Shown here one piece after another: positions 8,681 through 16,956 of a stretch of DNA of 49,810 nt; the stretch's first letter is position 1, and every line of letters begins with the position of its first letter. The translations under genes and the position numbers were made by a program. The notes below the pieces were generated by a model. The model worked only from the letters and a program-made list of their open reading frames with translations, made no database searches and was not told where the DNA came from. The stretch is from Streptomyces mangrovisoli (GTDB taxonomy: Bacteria; Actinomycetota; Actinomycetes; Streptomycetales; Streptomycetaceae): assembly GCF_000974985.2 (NCBI RefSeq), contig NZ_LAVA02000027.1, forward strand, positions 1 through 49,810, read 5' to 3'.

Positions 8681-10150
8681 TCAGCCGCGGAACCAGTGCT
8701 GCGGCCGGGGTTGGATGTTCTGCCAGATGTGCTTCGGCTCCCGGTACTCGTCCAGGCCGGTCGGTCCCAGTTCCCGGCCCACGCCCGAGTGCCCGAAACC
8801 GCCCCATTCCGCCTGTGGCACATAGGGGTGGTAGTCGTTGATCCACACCGTGCCGTGGCGCAGCCGCCCGGCGACCCGCTGCGCCCGGCCCGCGTCCTGC
8901 GTCCACACGGCCCCGGCGAGACCGTAGTGCGTGTCGTTGGCGATGCGTACGGCGTCGTCCTCGTCGCGGAACGTCTCGACGGTCAGCACCGGCCCGAAGG
9001 ACTCCTCGTGCACCACGCTCATGTCCTGGGTGCACGCGTCGAGCACGGTCGGCGGGTAGTAGAAGCCGCCCGCGAGGGCGGGGTCGGCGGGGCGTTCGCC
9101 GCCACAGCGCAGCATGGCGCCCTCGGCGATCCCGGCGACGACGTAGGACTCGACCTTCTCGCGGTGGCGGGCGGAGATCAGCGGGCCGGTCTCGGCGTCG
9201 GGGTCGAAGGGCCCGCCGAGCCGGATGCGGCGGGCTCTGCGCACGATCTCCTCGACCAGCGCGTCGTGCAGGCTGTCCTGCACGACGAGCCGGGCGCCGG
9301 CCGAGCAGACCTGCCCGGAGTGCAGGAACACGGCGGTCAGCGCGAAGTCGACGGCGGTGTCGAAGTCGGCGTCGGCGAAGACGACGTTGGGGTTCTTGCC
9401 GCCGAGTTCGAGGGCGACCTTCTTGACCGTCGCCGCGGCGGCGGCCATCACCTGCCGGCCGGTCGCGAGGCCGCCGGTGAAGGACACCATGTCCACCGCG
9501 GGGTGGGTGCACAGCGGCGCTCCCGCCGCCGGACCGGCGCCGAGGACGAGGTTCGCGGCCCCGGCGGGCAGTCCGGCCTCCGCCAGCGCCTTCATCGCGA
9601 GGACGGCGGTGGAGGGCGTGAGTTCGCTGGGCTTCAGCACGACGGTGTTCCCCGCGAGGAGGGCCGGGGCGAGCTTCCACGTGGCTTGCAGCAGCGGGTA
9701 GTTCCAGGGGGTGATCAGGGCGCAGACGCCGACCGGCTCGTACACGACGCGGCTGAGGGCGTCCGCGCGGCCGGTGTCGATCACCCGGCCGGCCGAGGTC
9801 GCGGCGATGCCGCCGTAGTAGCGCAGGCAGGCGACCGCGTCGGCGACGTCGTACTCGCTCTCGACGAGGCGTTTGCCGGTGTCGAGCGACTCGGCGCGCG
9901 CGAACTCCTTGGCGTCGCGCTCGACGATGTCGGCGGTGCGTAACAGCAGGTCGCCCCGCTCGCGTTCGGGGGTGCGCGGCCAGGGACCCGTGTCGAAGGC
10001 GCGGCGGGCGGCGGCGATCGCCGCCTCGGTGTCGGGGCGTGTCGCCTCGGCGGCCGTCGCGACGAGCGAGCCGTCCGCCGGGCAGCGGATCTCGCGGCGG
10101 CCGCCGGCCACCGGGGCGCGCCATGCCCCGTCCACGTACAGATTCGCCAC
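8681..10150 (-). CDS. betB: Betaine aldehyde dehydrogenase
   Basis: NAD(P)-dependent oxidation of betaine aldehyde to glycine betaine, cytoplasmic. The 489-residue protein has [13 protein letters not shown] (cofactor contact), LELGGKNPN with the general-base Glu, and [10 protein letters not shown] with the catalytic Cys, plus the GYRE-like C-terminal region of the family. An upstream ATG at 10201 has no ribosome site and overlaps a predicted operator, whereas GTG at 10150 has GGAGGG about 8 nt before it, so I chose the latter. betA lies 97 nt upstream with a promoter between. Close ALDH relatives accept other aldehydes; the neighbours support betaine aldehyde. Confidence 0.92.
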   Translation of the reverse strand: MANLYVDGAWRAPVAGGRREIRCPADGSLVATAAEATRPDTEAAIAAARRAFDTGPWPRTPERERGDLLLRTADIVERDAKEFARAESLDTGKRLVESEYDVADAVACLRYYGGIAATSAGRVIDTGRADALSRVVYEPVGVCALITPWNYPLLQATWKLAPALLAGNTVVLKPSELTPSTAVLAMKALAEAGLPAGAANLVLGAGPAAGAPLCTHPAVDMVSFTGGLATGRQVMAAAAATVKKVALELGGKNPNVVFADADFDTAVDFALTAVFLHSGQVCSAGARLVVQDSLHDALVEEIVRRARRIRLGGPFDPDAETGPLISARHREKVESYVVAGIAEGAMLRCGGERPADPALAGGFYYPPTVLDACTQDMSVVHEESFGPVLTVETFRDEDDAVRIANDTHYGLAGAVWTQDAGRAQRVAGRLRHGTVWINDYHPYVPQAEWGGFGHSGVGRELGPTGLDEYREPKHIWQNIQPRPQHWFRG

Positions 10151-10185
10151 GCGCGGAGCCCTCCGAGCGGAGTCGTTGCGGATTC

Positions 10186-10202
10186 GTTGCGCATCGTGCA
10201 TC
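10186..10202. promoter_or_regulatory. Candidate IclR operator, site B
   Basis: GTTGC-N7-GCATC, two mismatches in the right arm from the common palindrome. It lies about +14 to +30 from the predicted betB start point, so binding would block transcription. An additional GTTGCG half-site is at 10175-10180. Confidence 0.5.
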
Positions 10203-10221
10203 GGATTGCTTGTGGTGGAAC

Positions 10222-10251
10222 ACCCTGTCCGAGTGGCACGACCTACGTCAA
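10222..10251 (-). promoter_or_regulatory. Predicted betB-opuA promoter
   Basis: Minus strand TTGACG (10251-10246), 18-nt spacer, CAGGGT (10227-10222). The -35 overlaps the end of betA. Predicted start near 10215, giving an untranslated leader of about 65 nt that contains operator site B. Confidence 0.5.
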
Positions 10252-11918
10252 GAGGCTTGGGTACGGGCCTGGTTGCGCCGGTAGTAGACCGCGCCGGAGG
10301 GCGCAGGCGGCTCGTTGCCGAGGATCAGGTCGGCGGCCTTCTCGGCGATCATCATGACGGGGGCGTAGATGTTTCCGTTGGTGACGTACGGCATCACCGA
10401 GGCGTCCACGACCCGCAGCCCGTCGAGTCCGTGCACCCGGAGGGTGAGCGGGTCGACGACCGCCATGGCGTCGGTGCCCATCTTGCAGGTGCACGACGGG
10501 TGCAGGGCCGTCTCCCCCTCCCTCGCGACCCACGCGAGGATCTCCTCGTCGCTCTCGACGGCCGGTCCGGGCGAGATCTCGCCGCCGTTGTACGGGGCGA
10601 GCGCGGGCTGTGCGAGGAGGGTGCGGGCGACACGGATCGCCTCGACCCACTCGCGCCGGTCCTGCTCGGTGGAGAGGTAGTTGAAGCGCAGGGCGGGGTG
10701 CTCGCGCGGGTCGGAGCTGCGGATCTTCACCGAGCCCCGGGCGTCGGAGTACATCGGGCCGACGTGCACCTGGTAGCCGTGGCCGCCCGCGGGGGCGGAG
10801 CCGTCGTAGCGCACCGCGAGCGGCAGGAAGTGGAACATCAGGTTGGGGTAGCCGACGTCGTCGTTGCTGCGGGCGAAGCCGCCCGCCTCGAAGTGGTTCG
10901 TCGCGCCGGGGCCCTTGCGGAAGAGCCATTGCAGCCCGATGAACGGGGCCCGCCACTTGGCCATGTACGGCTGCATGGAGACGGGCCGGGTGCACGCGTA
11001 CTGCACGTACACCTCCAGATGGTCCTGGAGGTTCTCGCCGACCCCGGGCAGATCGTGTACGACGTCGACGCCGAGGGCGGCGAGTTCGGTGGCGTTGCCG
11101 ACGCCGGAGAGCTGCAGCAGCTGGGGGGAGTTGACCGCGCCGCCGCACAGTACGACCTCTGCCGCCCGCACTTGACGGGGCGCGCCGCGCCCGCGCCGGT
11201 ACTCGACACCCACGGCGCGGTCGCCCTCGAACAGGATCCGCTCGACGAACGCCCGTGTGACGACAGTCAGGTTGGGCCGCCCCCGCACCGGATCGAGGTA
11301 GGCCCTCGCCGCGGACAGGCGGCGGCCGCGGTGCAGGGTGCGGTCGAAGGGTGCGAAGCCCTCCTGGCGGTATCCGTTGACGTCGTCCGTACGGAACTGC
11401 CCCGCCTGCTCGACGGCTTCGAGGAAGGCGCCGAACAGCGGGTTGGTGGCGGGGCCGCGCTCCAGGACGAGCGGGCCGTCGTGCCCGCGGAACTCGTCGT
11501 CGGGGTCGGCCGCGAGACAGTTCTCCATGCGCCGGAAGTAGGGCAGGCAGTGCGCGTAGTCCCAGCTCTCCATGCCCGGATCGGCGGCCCAGCGTTCGTA
11601 GTCCAGCGGATTGCCGCGCTGGAAGATCATGCCGTTGATGCTGCTGGAGCCGCCCAGCACCTTGCCGCGCGCGTGGTAGATGCGGCGGCCGTTCATGTGC
11701 GGCTCGGGCTCGGACTCGTACTTCCAGTCGTAGAAGCGGTTGCCGATGGGGTGGGTCAGCGCCGCGGGCATGTGGATGAACACGTCCCACGGATAGTCGG
11801 AGCGGCCCGCCTCCAGGACCAGGACCCGGTTCCCCGGGTCCGCCGAGAGCCGCGCCGCCAGGGCGCAGCCCGCCGAACCGCCGCCGACGATGACGAAGTC
11901 GTGGTGCAGGGAAGCCAT
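10248..11918 (-). CDS. betA: Choline dehydrogenase (GMC oxidoreductase)
   Basis: FAD-dependent oxidation of choline to betaine aldehyde, and possibly on to betaine. The 556-residue protein is a full GMC oxidoreductase: [17 protein letters not shown] near the N-terminus binds FAD, and [16 protein letters not shown] is GMC signature 1. [10 protein letters not shown] holds the catalytic His and [20 protein letters not shown] the second conserved Asn. A modest GAGGG lies before the ATG. It is divergent from the iclR gene across 233 nt that contain operator site C. Other GMC alcohol dehydrogenases look alike, but the strongest match and the context point to BetA. Confidence 0.93.
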   Translation of the reverse strand: MASLHHDFVIVGGGSAGCALAARLSADPGNRVLVLEAGRSDYPWDVFIHMPAALTHPIGNRFYDWKYESEPEPHMNGRRIYHARGKVLGGSSSINGMIFQRGNPLDYERWAADPGMESWDYAHCLPYFRRMENCLAADPDDEFRGHDGPLVLERGPATNPLFGAFLEAVEQAGQFRTDDVNGYRQEGFAPFDRTLHRGRRLSAARAYLDPVRGRPNLTVVTRAFVERILFEGDRAVGVEYRRGRGAPRQVRAAEVVLCGGAVNSPQLLQLSGVGNATELAALGVDVVHDLPGVGENLQDHLEVYVQYACTRPVSMQPYMAKWRAPFIGLQWLFRKGPGATNHFEAGGFARSNDDVGYPNLMFHFLPLAVRYDGSAPAGGHGYQVHVGPMYSDARGSVKIRSSDPREHPALRFNYLSTEQDRREWVEAIRVARTLLAQPALAPYNGGEISPGPAVESDEEILAWVAREGETALHPSCTCKMGTDAMAVVDPLTLRVHGLDGLRVVDASVMPYVTNGNIYAPVMMIAEKAADLILGNEPPAPSGAVYYRRNQARTQAS

Positions 11919-12026
11919 GGGCCCTCGTCTCGCTCGCTCGTCCCGCTCACTGGTGCCGTCGACGCGCGCGCAGTCGACAGGCGCCGTCGATCCTGGTCGT
12001 CACTTCGCGCAGCCGATACGCGACGC

Positions 12027-12032
12027 ATGTTA
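12027..12032 (-). promoter_or_regulatory. Possible betA -10 box
   Basis: TAACAT on the minus strand, the only good -10 hexamer in the betA upstream region. The -35 is weak. A start near 12020 would place operator site C at about -45, different from its position at the other operons. Confidence 0.3.
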
Positions 12033-12056
12033 GCGGGGTCGCGCCATGCGCACCAG

Positions 12057-12073
12057 GTTGCGGTACACGCAAC
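12057..12073. promoter_or_regulatory. Candidate IclR operator, site C
   Basis: Perfect GTTGC-N7-GCAAC palindrome in the divergent betA-iclR intergenic region, 79-95 nt before the iclR start codon and 139-155 nt before betA. Its position between the two promoters suits control of betA and autoregulation. Confidence 0.65.
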
Positions 12074-12114
12074 TTGCCTTCGCCCTAAGGGGGTTCACAT
12101 GTCGGGCGGGTTAC

Positions 12115-12145
12115 TTGCGGAGGCGTTTTTTACTGCGCGTATAGT
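12115..12145 (+). promoter_or_regulatory. Predicted leaderless promoter of iclR
   Basis: TTGCGG (12115-12120), 19-nt spacer, TATAGT (12140-12145). The -10 ends 6 nt before the ATG, so transcription should begin at the start codon. No ribosome site lies close to the ATG. Confidence 0.6.
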
Positions 12146-12151
12146 TTCGTC

Positions 12152-12949
12152 ATGAGCAACGTGAGTCCGGATACCGAAACAGGCGGCTCGGCGGCGGGCG
12201 GGGTGCAGTCCGTCGACCGCGCCATCAGCGTCCTGGAGATCCTGGCCCAGCGCGGCGAGGCGGGCGTCAGCGAGGTGGCCGCCGAGATCGACGTGCACAA
12301 GTCGACCGCGTTCCGGCTGCTCGGCGCGCTGGAGGCCCGGGGCCTGGTGGAACAGGCGGGCGAACGCGGCAAGTACCGGCTCGGGTTCGGCATCGTGCGC
12401 CTGGCCGGGGCGGTGACCGGACGGATCGACCTCACCCAGCAGAGCCGCGTGGTGTGCGAGCGCCTCGCCGAGGAGATCGGCGAGACGGTCAACATCGCCG
12501 TGCTGCGGGAGCAGTTCGCGATCAATCTGTACCAGGTGCGCGGACCCGGCGCGGTGACCGCGCACAACTGGGTCGGCCAGCTCACCCCGTTGCACGCCAC
12601 CAGCAGCGGCAAGATCATGCTCGCCCATCTCCCGGCGACGCGGCGTGCCGCGCTGCTCGCGGAGGCCGGGCTGAAGCGGATCACCCCGCGCACGATCACC
12701 GCGAAGGCGAGGCTGGAGCGGAACCTCGCCGACGCCCGCGAGCGCGGCTACGCCTGGACGCTGGAGGAGCTGGAGATCGGCCTGCACGCCATGGCCGCCC
12801 CCATCCGCGACCACACCGGCGAGGTCGTCGCCTCCGTGAGCGCGTCGGGACCCTCCTACCGGTTCACGGAGGAGCGGATGCACGAGCTCGCGCCGGTGCT
12901 GCTGAAGGGGGCGGACGAGATCAGCCACCGGATGGGGCATCTGGGCTGA
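12152..12949 (+). CDS. IclR-family transcriptional regulator of the betaine cluster
   Basis: DNA-binding regulator, 265 residues. Residues 19-80 form the IclR winged helix (SVDRAISVLEIL, then SEVAAEIDVHKSTAFRLLGALEARGLVEQ). Residues 100-260 are the effector-binding domain, with the typical LTPLHATSSGKIMLAHL and SVSASGPSYR segments. It lies in the middle of the choline/betaine genes, divergent from betA and convergent with the Rieske oxygenase. The repeated palindrome at four nearby promoters makes it the obvious local regulator, probably a repressor released by a pathway intermediate. The effector is unknown. Predicted leaderless start at 12152. Confidence 0.93.
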   Translation: MSNVSPDTETGGSAAGGVQSVDRAISVLEILAQRGEAGVSEVAAEIDVHKSTAFRLLGALEARGLVEQAGERGKYRLGFGIVRLAGAVTGRIDLTQQSRVVCERLAEEIGETVNIAVLREQFAINLYQVRGPGAVTAHNWVGQLTPLHATSSGKIMLAHLPATRRAALLAEAGLKRITPRTITAKARLERNLADARERGYAWTLEELEIGLHAMAAPIRDHTGEVVASVSASGPSYRFTEERMHELAPVLLKGADEISHRMGHLG

Positions 12950-13031
12950 GGCGGGGCGGGTCGACAGTCAGCCGACGCGGCAGGTCGACGGGACGGCCGG
13001 CGCCGAGCCTCCGCGCACCCGCACCACGGGG

Positions 13032-14165
13032 TCACATCGGCCGTTCCGTGCCGAGCCGCTCGCGCACCCAGGCGTGGAACGCTCCGATGTGATGCTCGCT
13101 GGGCACCAGCACCCCGCCATTGGCGTAAAGCCGTGAGCCCATGCCGGGCTGGGTCCGCTCGCAGGCCGCGAAGTCCTGCCGGTTGACCCGGTCGAAGAGT
13201 TCCACGGACCGGGTGAGGTCCTTGCCACCGTCCACCACCTCGGGCAGATAGAGCCAGTCGCACTCGACGGTCGTGCGGTCGGCCGCCACCGGGTACATCC
13301 GGTGCAGGATGACGTGGTCGGGCACGAGGTTGATGAAGACCTGCGGCTGGACGGTGATCGCGTAGTAGCGGCGGTCCTGTTCAGCGGAGACACCGGGGAT
13401 GCGGTCGAGCCCCTCGGAGCCGTCGACGGTGAAACCCCGGATGTCCGCGCCGAACTCCGCGCCGTGCCCGACGTAGTACTGCGCCGCGTATCCGTCGGCG
13501 AACTCCGGCAGGACCTCGGTGAGTTCGGGATGGATGGTGGCGCAGTGGTAGCACTCCATGAAGTTCTCGACGATGAGCTTCCAGTTGGCACGCACGTCGT
13601 ACACGATCCGCCGCCCCACCGTCAGACCGTCGATGCCGTAGCGCTCGATGGATTCGGCGTCGCCGAGCCGGGTGACCGCCGCGCCGACGACGTCCGCCTC
13701 GAAGGACGGCGGGTCCTCGGCGAGGCACACCCACACATAGCCGAGCCACTCCCGCACGGCGACGTCCACGAGGCCGTACTCGATCCGGCCCACGTCGGGC
13801 ATCCGGGTGAGGTTGGGCGCCGCGATCAGCCGGCCGTCGAGGTCGTACGTCCAGGCGTGGTACGGGCATTGGAAGGCGCGCCGGACCTCGCCGCTGCGGT
13901 CGGTGCGCAGCCGGGCGCCGCGGTGGCGGCAGACGTTGAAGTATGCGCGCAGGGAGTGGTCGCGGGCCCGGGTGACGAGGATGCTCTCGCGGCCCACGTC
14001 GACGGTGCGGAAGGCACCGGGACGCGGGAGGTCCGCGGCGCGCGCGACGCAGAACCACATCTTCTCGAAGATGCGCTCCTGCTCCAGCGCGAACAGGGCC
14101 GGGTCGGTGTATGCGGCGCCGGGGAGGGTGGCGAGCAGGCTGGGCGGCAGGCTGGTCGAGGTCAC
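13032..14165 (-). CDS. gbcA: Rieske oxygenase alpha subunit, likely glycine betaine monooxygenase
   Basis: Terminal oxygenase expected to demethylate glycine betaine to dimethylglycine. The 377-residue protein has a Rieske centre, Cys79-X-His81 (CRHRG) and Cys100-X2-His103 (CPYHAW). The mononuclear iron site is NFMECYHCATIH, with His207 and His212. The GTG at 14165 follows AGGAG by 6 nt. It is last of three genes: ferredoxin, reductase, oxygenase, with 29 nt before it. GbcA-like proteins also include carnitine, stachydrine and choline oxygenases, so the substrate comes from the dimethylglycine and sarcosine oxidases nearby. The fold is certain, the substrate likely. Confidence 0.85.
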   Translation of the reverse strand: MTSTSLPPSLLATLPGAAYTDPALFALEQERIFEKMWFCVARAADLPRPGAFRTVDVGRESILVTRARDHSLRAYFNVCRHRGARLRTDRSGEVRRAFQCPYHAWTYDLDGRLIAAPNLTRMPDVGRIEYGLVDVAVREWLGYVWVCLAEDPPSFEADVVGAAVTRLGDAESIERYGIDGLTVGRRIVYDVRANWKLIVENFMECYHCATIHPELTEVLPEFADGYAAQYYVGHGAEFGADIRGFTVDGSEGLDRIPGVSAEQDRRYYAITVQPQVFINLVPDHVILHRMYPVAADRTTVECDWLYLPEVVDGGKDLTRSVELFDRVNRQDFAACERTQPGMGSRLYANGGVLVPSEHHIGAFHAWVRERLGTERPM

Positions 14166-14194
14166 GCGGCACTCCTGGAGAGACGTCGTGGATG

Positions 14195-15358
14195 TCAGAT
14201 GCCGACCGCGGCGAGCTGCCGGCGCATACGCGTGAACGGCTTCGGCCGGTTCATGCCGAGCACCGCGACCGGGGCACCGGCGCGTCGGTACACGGCGAGG
14301 AAACTACGGTCGGCGAGGGCGCCCTCCTCGACCGTCACACCGTCCGCCGCGTCGGCGTGCCCGGCGAACTGGAGGCGTACGCCGTACTGATCGGACCAGA
14401 AGTACGGCGGACGGGGCACGGCCGGCAGGGACGCACCGCCCGCCAGGAGGGCGGCCACGGCGAGGTCGGGCCGTTCCAGCGCGCCGGTCCAGTGCTCGAT
14501 CCGGCGATGGCCTCCCGCGTACGGGTCGTACCACTCGGCGCAGTCGCCGACCGCGGCCACCTCCGGGATGCCGGTGCGCCCGTCGGAGCCGCAGGTGACA
14601 CCGTCACCGAGGGCGAGGCCCGAGCCGGCGAGCCACTCGACACAGGGCCGGGCGCCGATGCCGACCACAACGGTGTCCGCGGGCAGGGTGCGCCCGTCCG
14701 CCAGCCGCACGCCCTGGACGCGCCCCCGTCCGGTCAGGCCCCGCACGCCGGTTCCGCACAACAGGCGTACGCCATGGTCGGCATGGAGCTCGGCCACGAC
14801 ACGGGCCATGGCCTCGCCCAGCGGTCCGGCCAGCGGGACCGGGGCGGCCTCGACGAGCGTCACGTCGAGGCCGAGGGTGTAAGCGGTGGAAGCGACCTCG
14901 GCGCCGACGAACCCGGCACCGATCACCACCAGCCTTCCGCCCAGGGCGAGTTCGGCCCGCAGGGCGAGGGCGTCGTCCAGGGTGCGCAGTACGTGTACGC
15001 CGTCGAGGCCCTCGGTGCCCGGCAGGGTGCGGGCGGCGGCACCGGTGGCCACGACCACGCCGTCCGCCCGGAACTCCCGGCCGTCCGCCAGACGGACCGT
15101 CCGCGCACGGCCATCGAGCCCGGTGGCCCGCGTGCCCAGCACCCACTCGGCGGCCAGGTCCTCGTCGTCGTGCTCCAGCGCGAGATCCGCCTCGCTCGCC
15201 GTGCCCGCGAGGAACTCCTTGGACAACGGCGGCCTGTCGTAGGGGCGATGGGGCTCGTCACCGATGACGATCAGCCGGCCGTCGAAGCCGCGGGAGCGCA
15301 GGGCGCGGGCGGCCGAGAGGCCGGCCAGGGAGGCACCGACCACGGCGACGGTCCTCAC
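14195..15358 (-). CDS. FAD-dependent ferredoxin reductase of the Rieske system
   Basis: Takes electrons from NAD(P)H and passes them to the Rieske ferredoxin encoded just before it. The 387-residue protein has two dinucleotide folds: VAVVGASLAGLSAARAL at the N-terminus for FAD and VVIGAGFVGAEVAS in the middle for NAD(P)H. An ATG/AVGD-type FAD motif, PEVAAVGDCAEW, follows, and the C-terminal region resembles the reductase_C domain of toluene dioxygenase-type reductases. GTG at 15358 overlaps the ferredoxin stop (GTGA), showing translational coupling. This is not the plant-type ferredoxin-reductase fusion (GbcB) used by Pseudomonas. Confidence 0.9.
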   Translation of the reverse strand: MRTVAVVGASLAGLSAARALRSRGFDGRLIVIGDEPHRPYDRPPLSKEFLAGTASEADLALEHDDEDLAAEWVLGTRATGLDGRARTVRLADGREFRADGVVVATGAAARTLPGTEGLDGVHVLRTLDDALALRAELALGGRLVVIGAGFVGAEVASTAYTLGLDVTLVEAAPVPLAGPLGEAMARVVAELHADHGVRLLCGTGVRGLTGRGRVQGVRLADGRTLPADTVVVGIGARPCVEWLAGSGLALGDGVTCGSDGRTGIPEVAAVGDCAEWYDPYAGGHRRIEHWTGALERPDLAVAALLAGGASLPAVPRPPYFWSDQYGVRLQFAGHADAADGVTVEEGALADRSFLAVYRRAGAPVAVLGMNRPKPFTRMRRQLAAVGI

Positions 15359-15714
15359 GCGAGACCCCGGACGGGGCGCGAGGTCACGCAGGGCGACGGG
15401 CCGGGGGCCGCGGCCGACAGGCGGACGTAGACCGTCCCGTCCTCGACCACCACCTCGTGGGTACGGACCGGCAGTCGGGCGGGCGGGCCGCCGACGGCCC
15501 CGGTGCGCAGGTCGAACGTCGAGGCGTGCAGCGGGCATTCCACCGCGCAGCCCTCCAGCCAGCCGTCCGCGAGCGAGGCGTCCTGGTGGGTGCACGTGTC
15601 GTCGATGGCGAACAACTCGCCGTCCTCGGTGTGGAACACGGAGACCGGCGGTTCGATGTCGAGCCGGTGAGCTTCACCTCGCGGCAGATCCGCGAGACGG
15701 CACGCGGGAATCAT
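15355..15714 (-). CDS. Rieske-type [2Fe-2S] ferredoxin
   Basis: Small electron carrier between the reductase and the oxygenase, 119 residues. The Rieske ligands are Cys41-X-His43 (CTHQ) and Cys60-X2-His63 (CPLHA). Two adjacent ATG codons occur at 15717 and 15714; the second is better spaced (7 nt) from GAGG and was chosen. First gene of the three-gene Rieske operon, with promoter and operator just upstream. The C-terminal 20 residues after VYVRL are an extra Pro/Ser-rich tail. It could serve other oxygenases too, but none is nearby. Confidence 0.9.
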   Translation of the reverse strand: MIPACRLADLPRGEAHRLDIEPPVSVFHTEDGELFAIDDTCTHQDASLADGWLEGCAVECPLHASTFDLRTGAVGGPPARLPVRTHEVVVEDGTVYVRLSAAAPGPSPCVTSRPVRGLA

Positions 15715-15744
15715 CATGACACCTCGGTGCGTATGGCGAAACGG

Positions 15745-15761
15745 ATTGCGACGAGCGCAAC
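15745..15761. promoter_or_regulatory. Candidate IclR operator, site D
   Basis: ATTGC-N7-GCAAC, one mismatch from the perfect palindrome. It spans about -3 to +14 of the predicted Rieske operon start, a classic repressor position. Confidence 0.65.
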
Positions 15762-15764
15762 GCC

Positions 15765-15794
15765 AGTCTGGGGGCGCCCCGGAATCCTTGTCAA
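15765..15794 (-). promoter_or_regulatory. Predicted Rieske operon promoter
   Basis: Minus strand TTGACA (15794-15789), 18-nt spacer, CAGACT (15770-15765), predicted start near 15758. Same design as the betB and dimethylglycine oxidase promoters. The remaining DNA to 15922 shows nothing else recognisable. Confidence 0.5.
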
Positions 15795-15922
15795 GGAGTC
15801 CAGGGGGCAGCACCAGGGCGGCGGCGATGAGCCGTCGAAAGCCGGCGCCGCGCGCTCAGAAGGCGGCGCGACAAGGGAGTTGAGCGGTGCACCGGGCAAC
15901 CGGCGCGACGGGCCGGGCAGGG

Positions 15923-16831
15923 CTACTTCCAGCCGTACGCGTACGCCGCGACCCACGTGATGTCGAGCTCGGCGCTGCTGCCCGGCGCCGCGCCCGGCCC
16001 CTCCAGCGCGCTCTCGTTCTGGAGCACCCAGGACAGCGGCTGGTCCGCCACGCCGCGGGTGTCGGAGCCGATCTGCTTGCCGTCCACGAAGAACCGCACC
16101 TGCCCCGGCGTCCACTCGGTCGAGACGGTGTGCCACTGCGTCCAGTCGTCGGCGCCGGGGAAGTAGTCCTGGTCACCGCCGCCGCAGGGGTGCTGGAAGG
16201 CCGCGAAGCCGTCGTCCCAGTTGCCCTCGGGGAAGTCCGTCTCGCAGCCGTCGCCGTAGTGCAGCCACGCCGACTTGTAGCCGGTGGCGGGCTTCACGAC
16301 GCGGATGCGGGCGCTGAACTTGCCGTACGCCATGTCCATCACCGCGCGCGGCAGCACGGCGGCGGAGTGGACGGGTCCGCCGTCGGCGGGGCGGAACATG
16401 CGGATGCGCATCACGCCGTCGCCGCTCGCGTCGGGGCCGACGCTGACGGTGTCCTCGGGGTGGTAGACGCCCCCGACGTCACGGCCGCGGTCGGTGGCGG
16501 TGTCCGGCCAACCCGTCGGGTAGGCCCACCAGTTGTCCCGGTAGCTGCCGGTCAGTCCGGCGCAGTACGCGCCGGAGGTCTCGGCGTCGTGGTCGCAGTC
16601 GCTGAACGAACCCAGCGGCACCGAATCGCCGTTGAAGTTCTCGGCGACCACCTGCCAGAACGGGCCGCAGTCGCCGCGCGGCATGGTCGTCGACGCGGTG
16701 CGGCAGGCATCCGCCGACACGGGCGCGCCGTCCGCCCGGGGAACCCCGAGCAGGACGGCGCAGAGCATGAGCCCGAGCGGCAGCAGCAGGCTGCGAGGAC
16801 GGTGATGGCGCGGCGCCGCGTGCAGTCCCAT
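15923..16831 (-). CDS. Secreted GH16-family glycosidase
   Basis: Extracellular beta-jelly-roll glycoside hydrolase, 302 residues. Residues 1-35 are a signal peptide (basic start, hydrophobic LLLPLGLMLCAVLLGV, cleavage near ADG-AP). The catalytic ExDxxE motif of GH16 is ETDFPE (Glu197, Asp199, Glu202), and the C-terminal SWVLQNES and ELDITWVAAY strands also suit the family. The ATG at 16831 has AAGGAG 8 nt before it; a further ATG at 16858 does not. Several Cys pairs suggest disulfides. Substrate (laminarin, lichenan, agar and so on) cannot be told. A 16-bp palindrome lies upstream. Confidence 0.85.
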   Translation of the reverse strand: MGLHAAPRHHRPRSLLLPLGLMLCAVLLGVPRADGAPVSADACRTASTTMPRGDCGPFWQVVAENFNGDSVPLGSFSDCDHDAETSGAYCAGLTGSYRDNWWAYPTGWPDTATDRGRDVGGVYHPEDTVSVGPDASGDGVMRIRMFRPADGGPVHSAAVLPRAVMDMAYGKFSARIRVVKPATGYKSAWLHYGDGCETDFPEGNWDDGFAAFQHPCGGGDQDYFPGADDWTQWHTVSTEWTPGQVRFFVDGKQIGSDTRGVADQPLSWVLQNESALEGPGAAPGSSAELDITWVAAYAYGWK

Positions 16832-16872
16832 CGGAACGCTCCTTCGCCCCGCCCGCACCCCCGCGGACGGAA

Positions 16873-16888
16873 TGCTCTGCGCAGAGCA
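16873..16888. promoter_or_regulatory. 16-bp perfect palindrome upstream of GH16 gene
   Basis: TGCTCTGC-GCAGAGCA, perfect, 42-57 nt before the GH16 start codon. Likely an operator for a sugar-responsive or similar repressor; the protein that binds it is unknown. It does not match the DasR or CebR consensus. Confidence 0.45.
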
Positions 16889-16956
16889 GCATCCTCACGC
16901 GAGAAGCAGACGCAACGCCATCCCCCGGGACCTACATGAGAAACGGCGTTCCTCAT

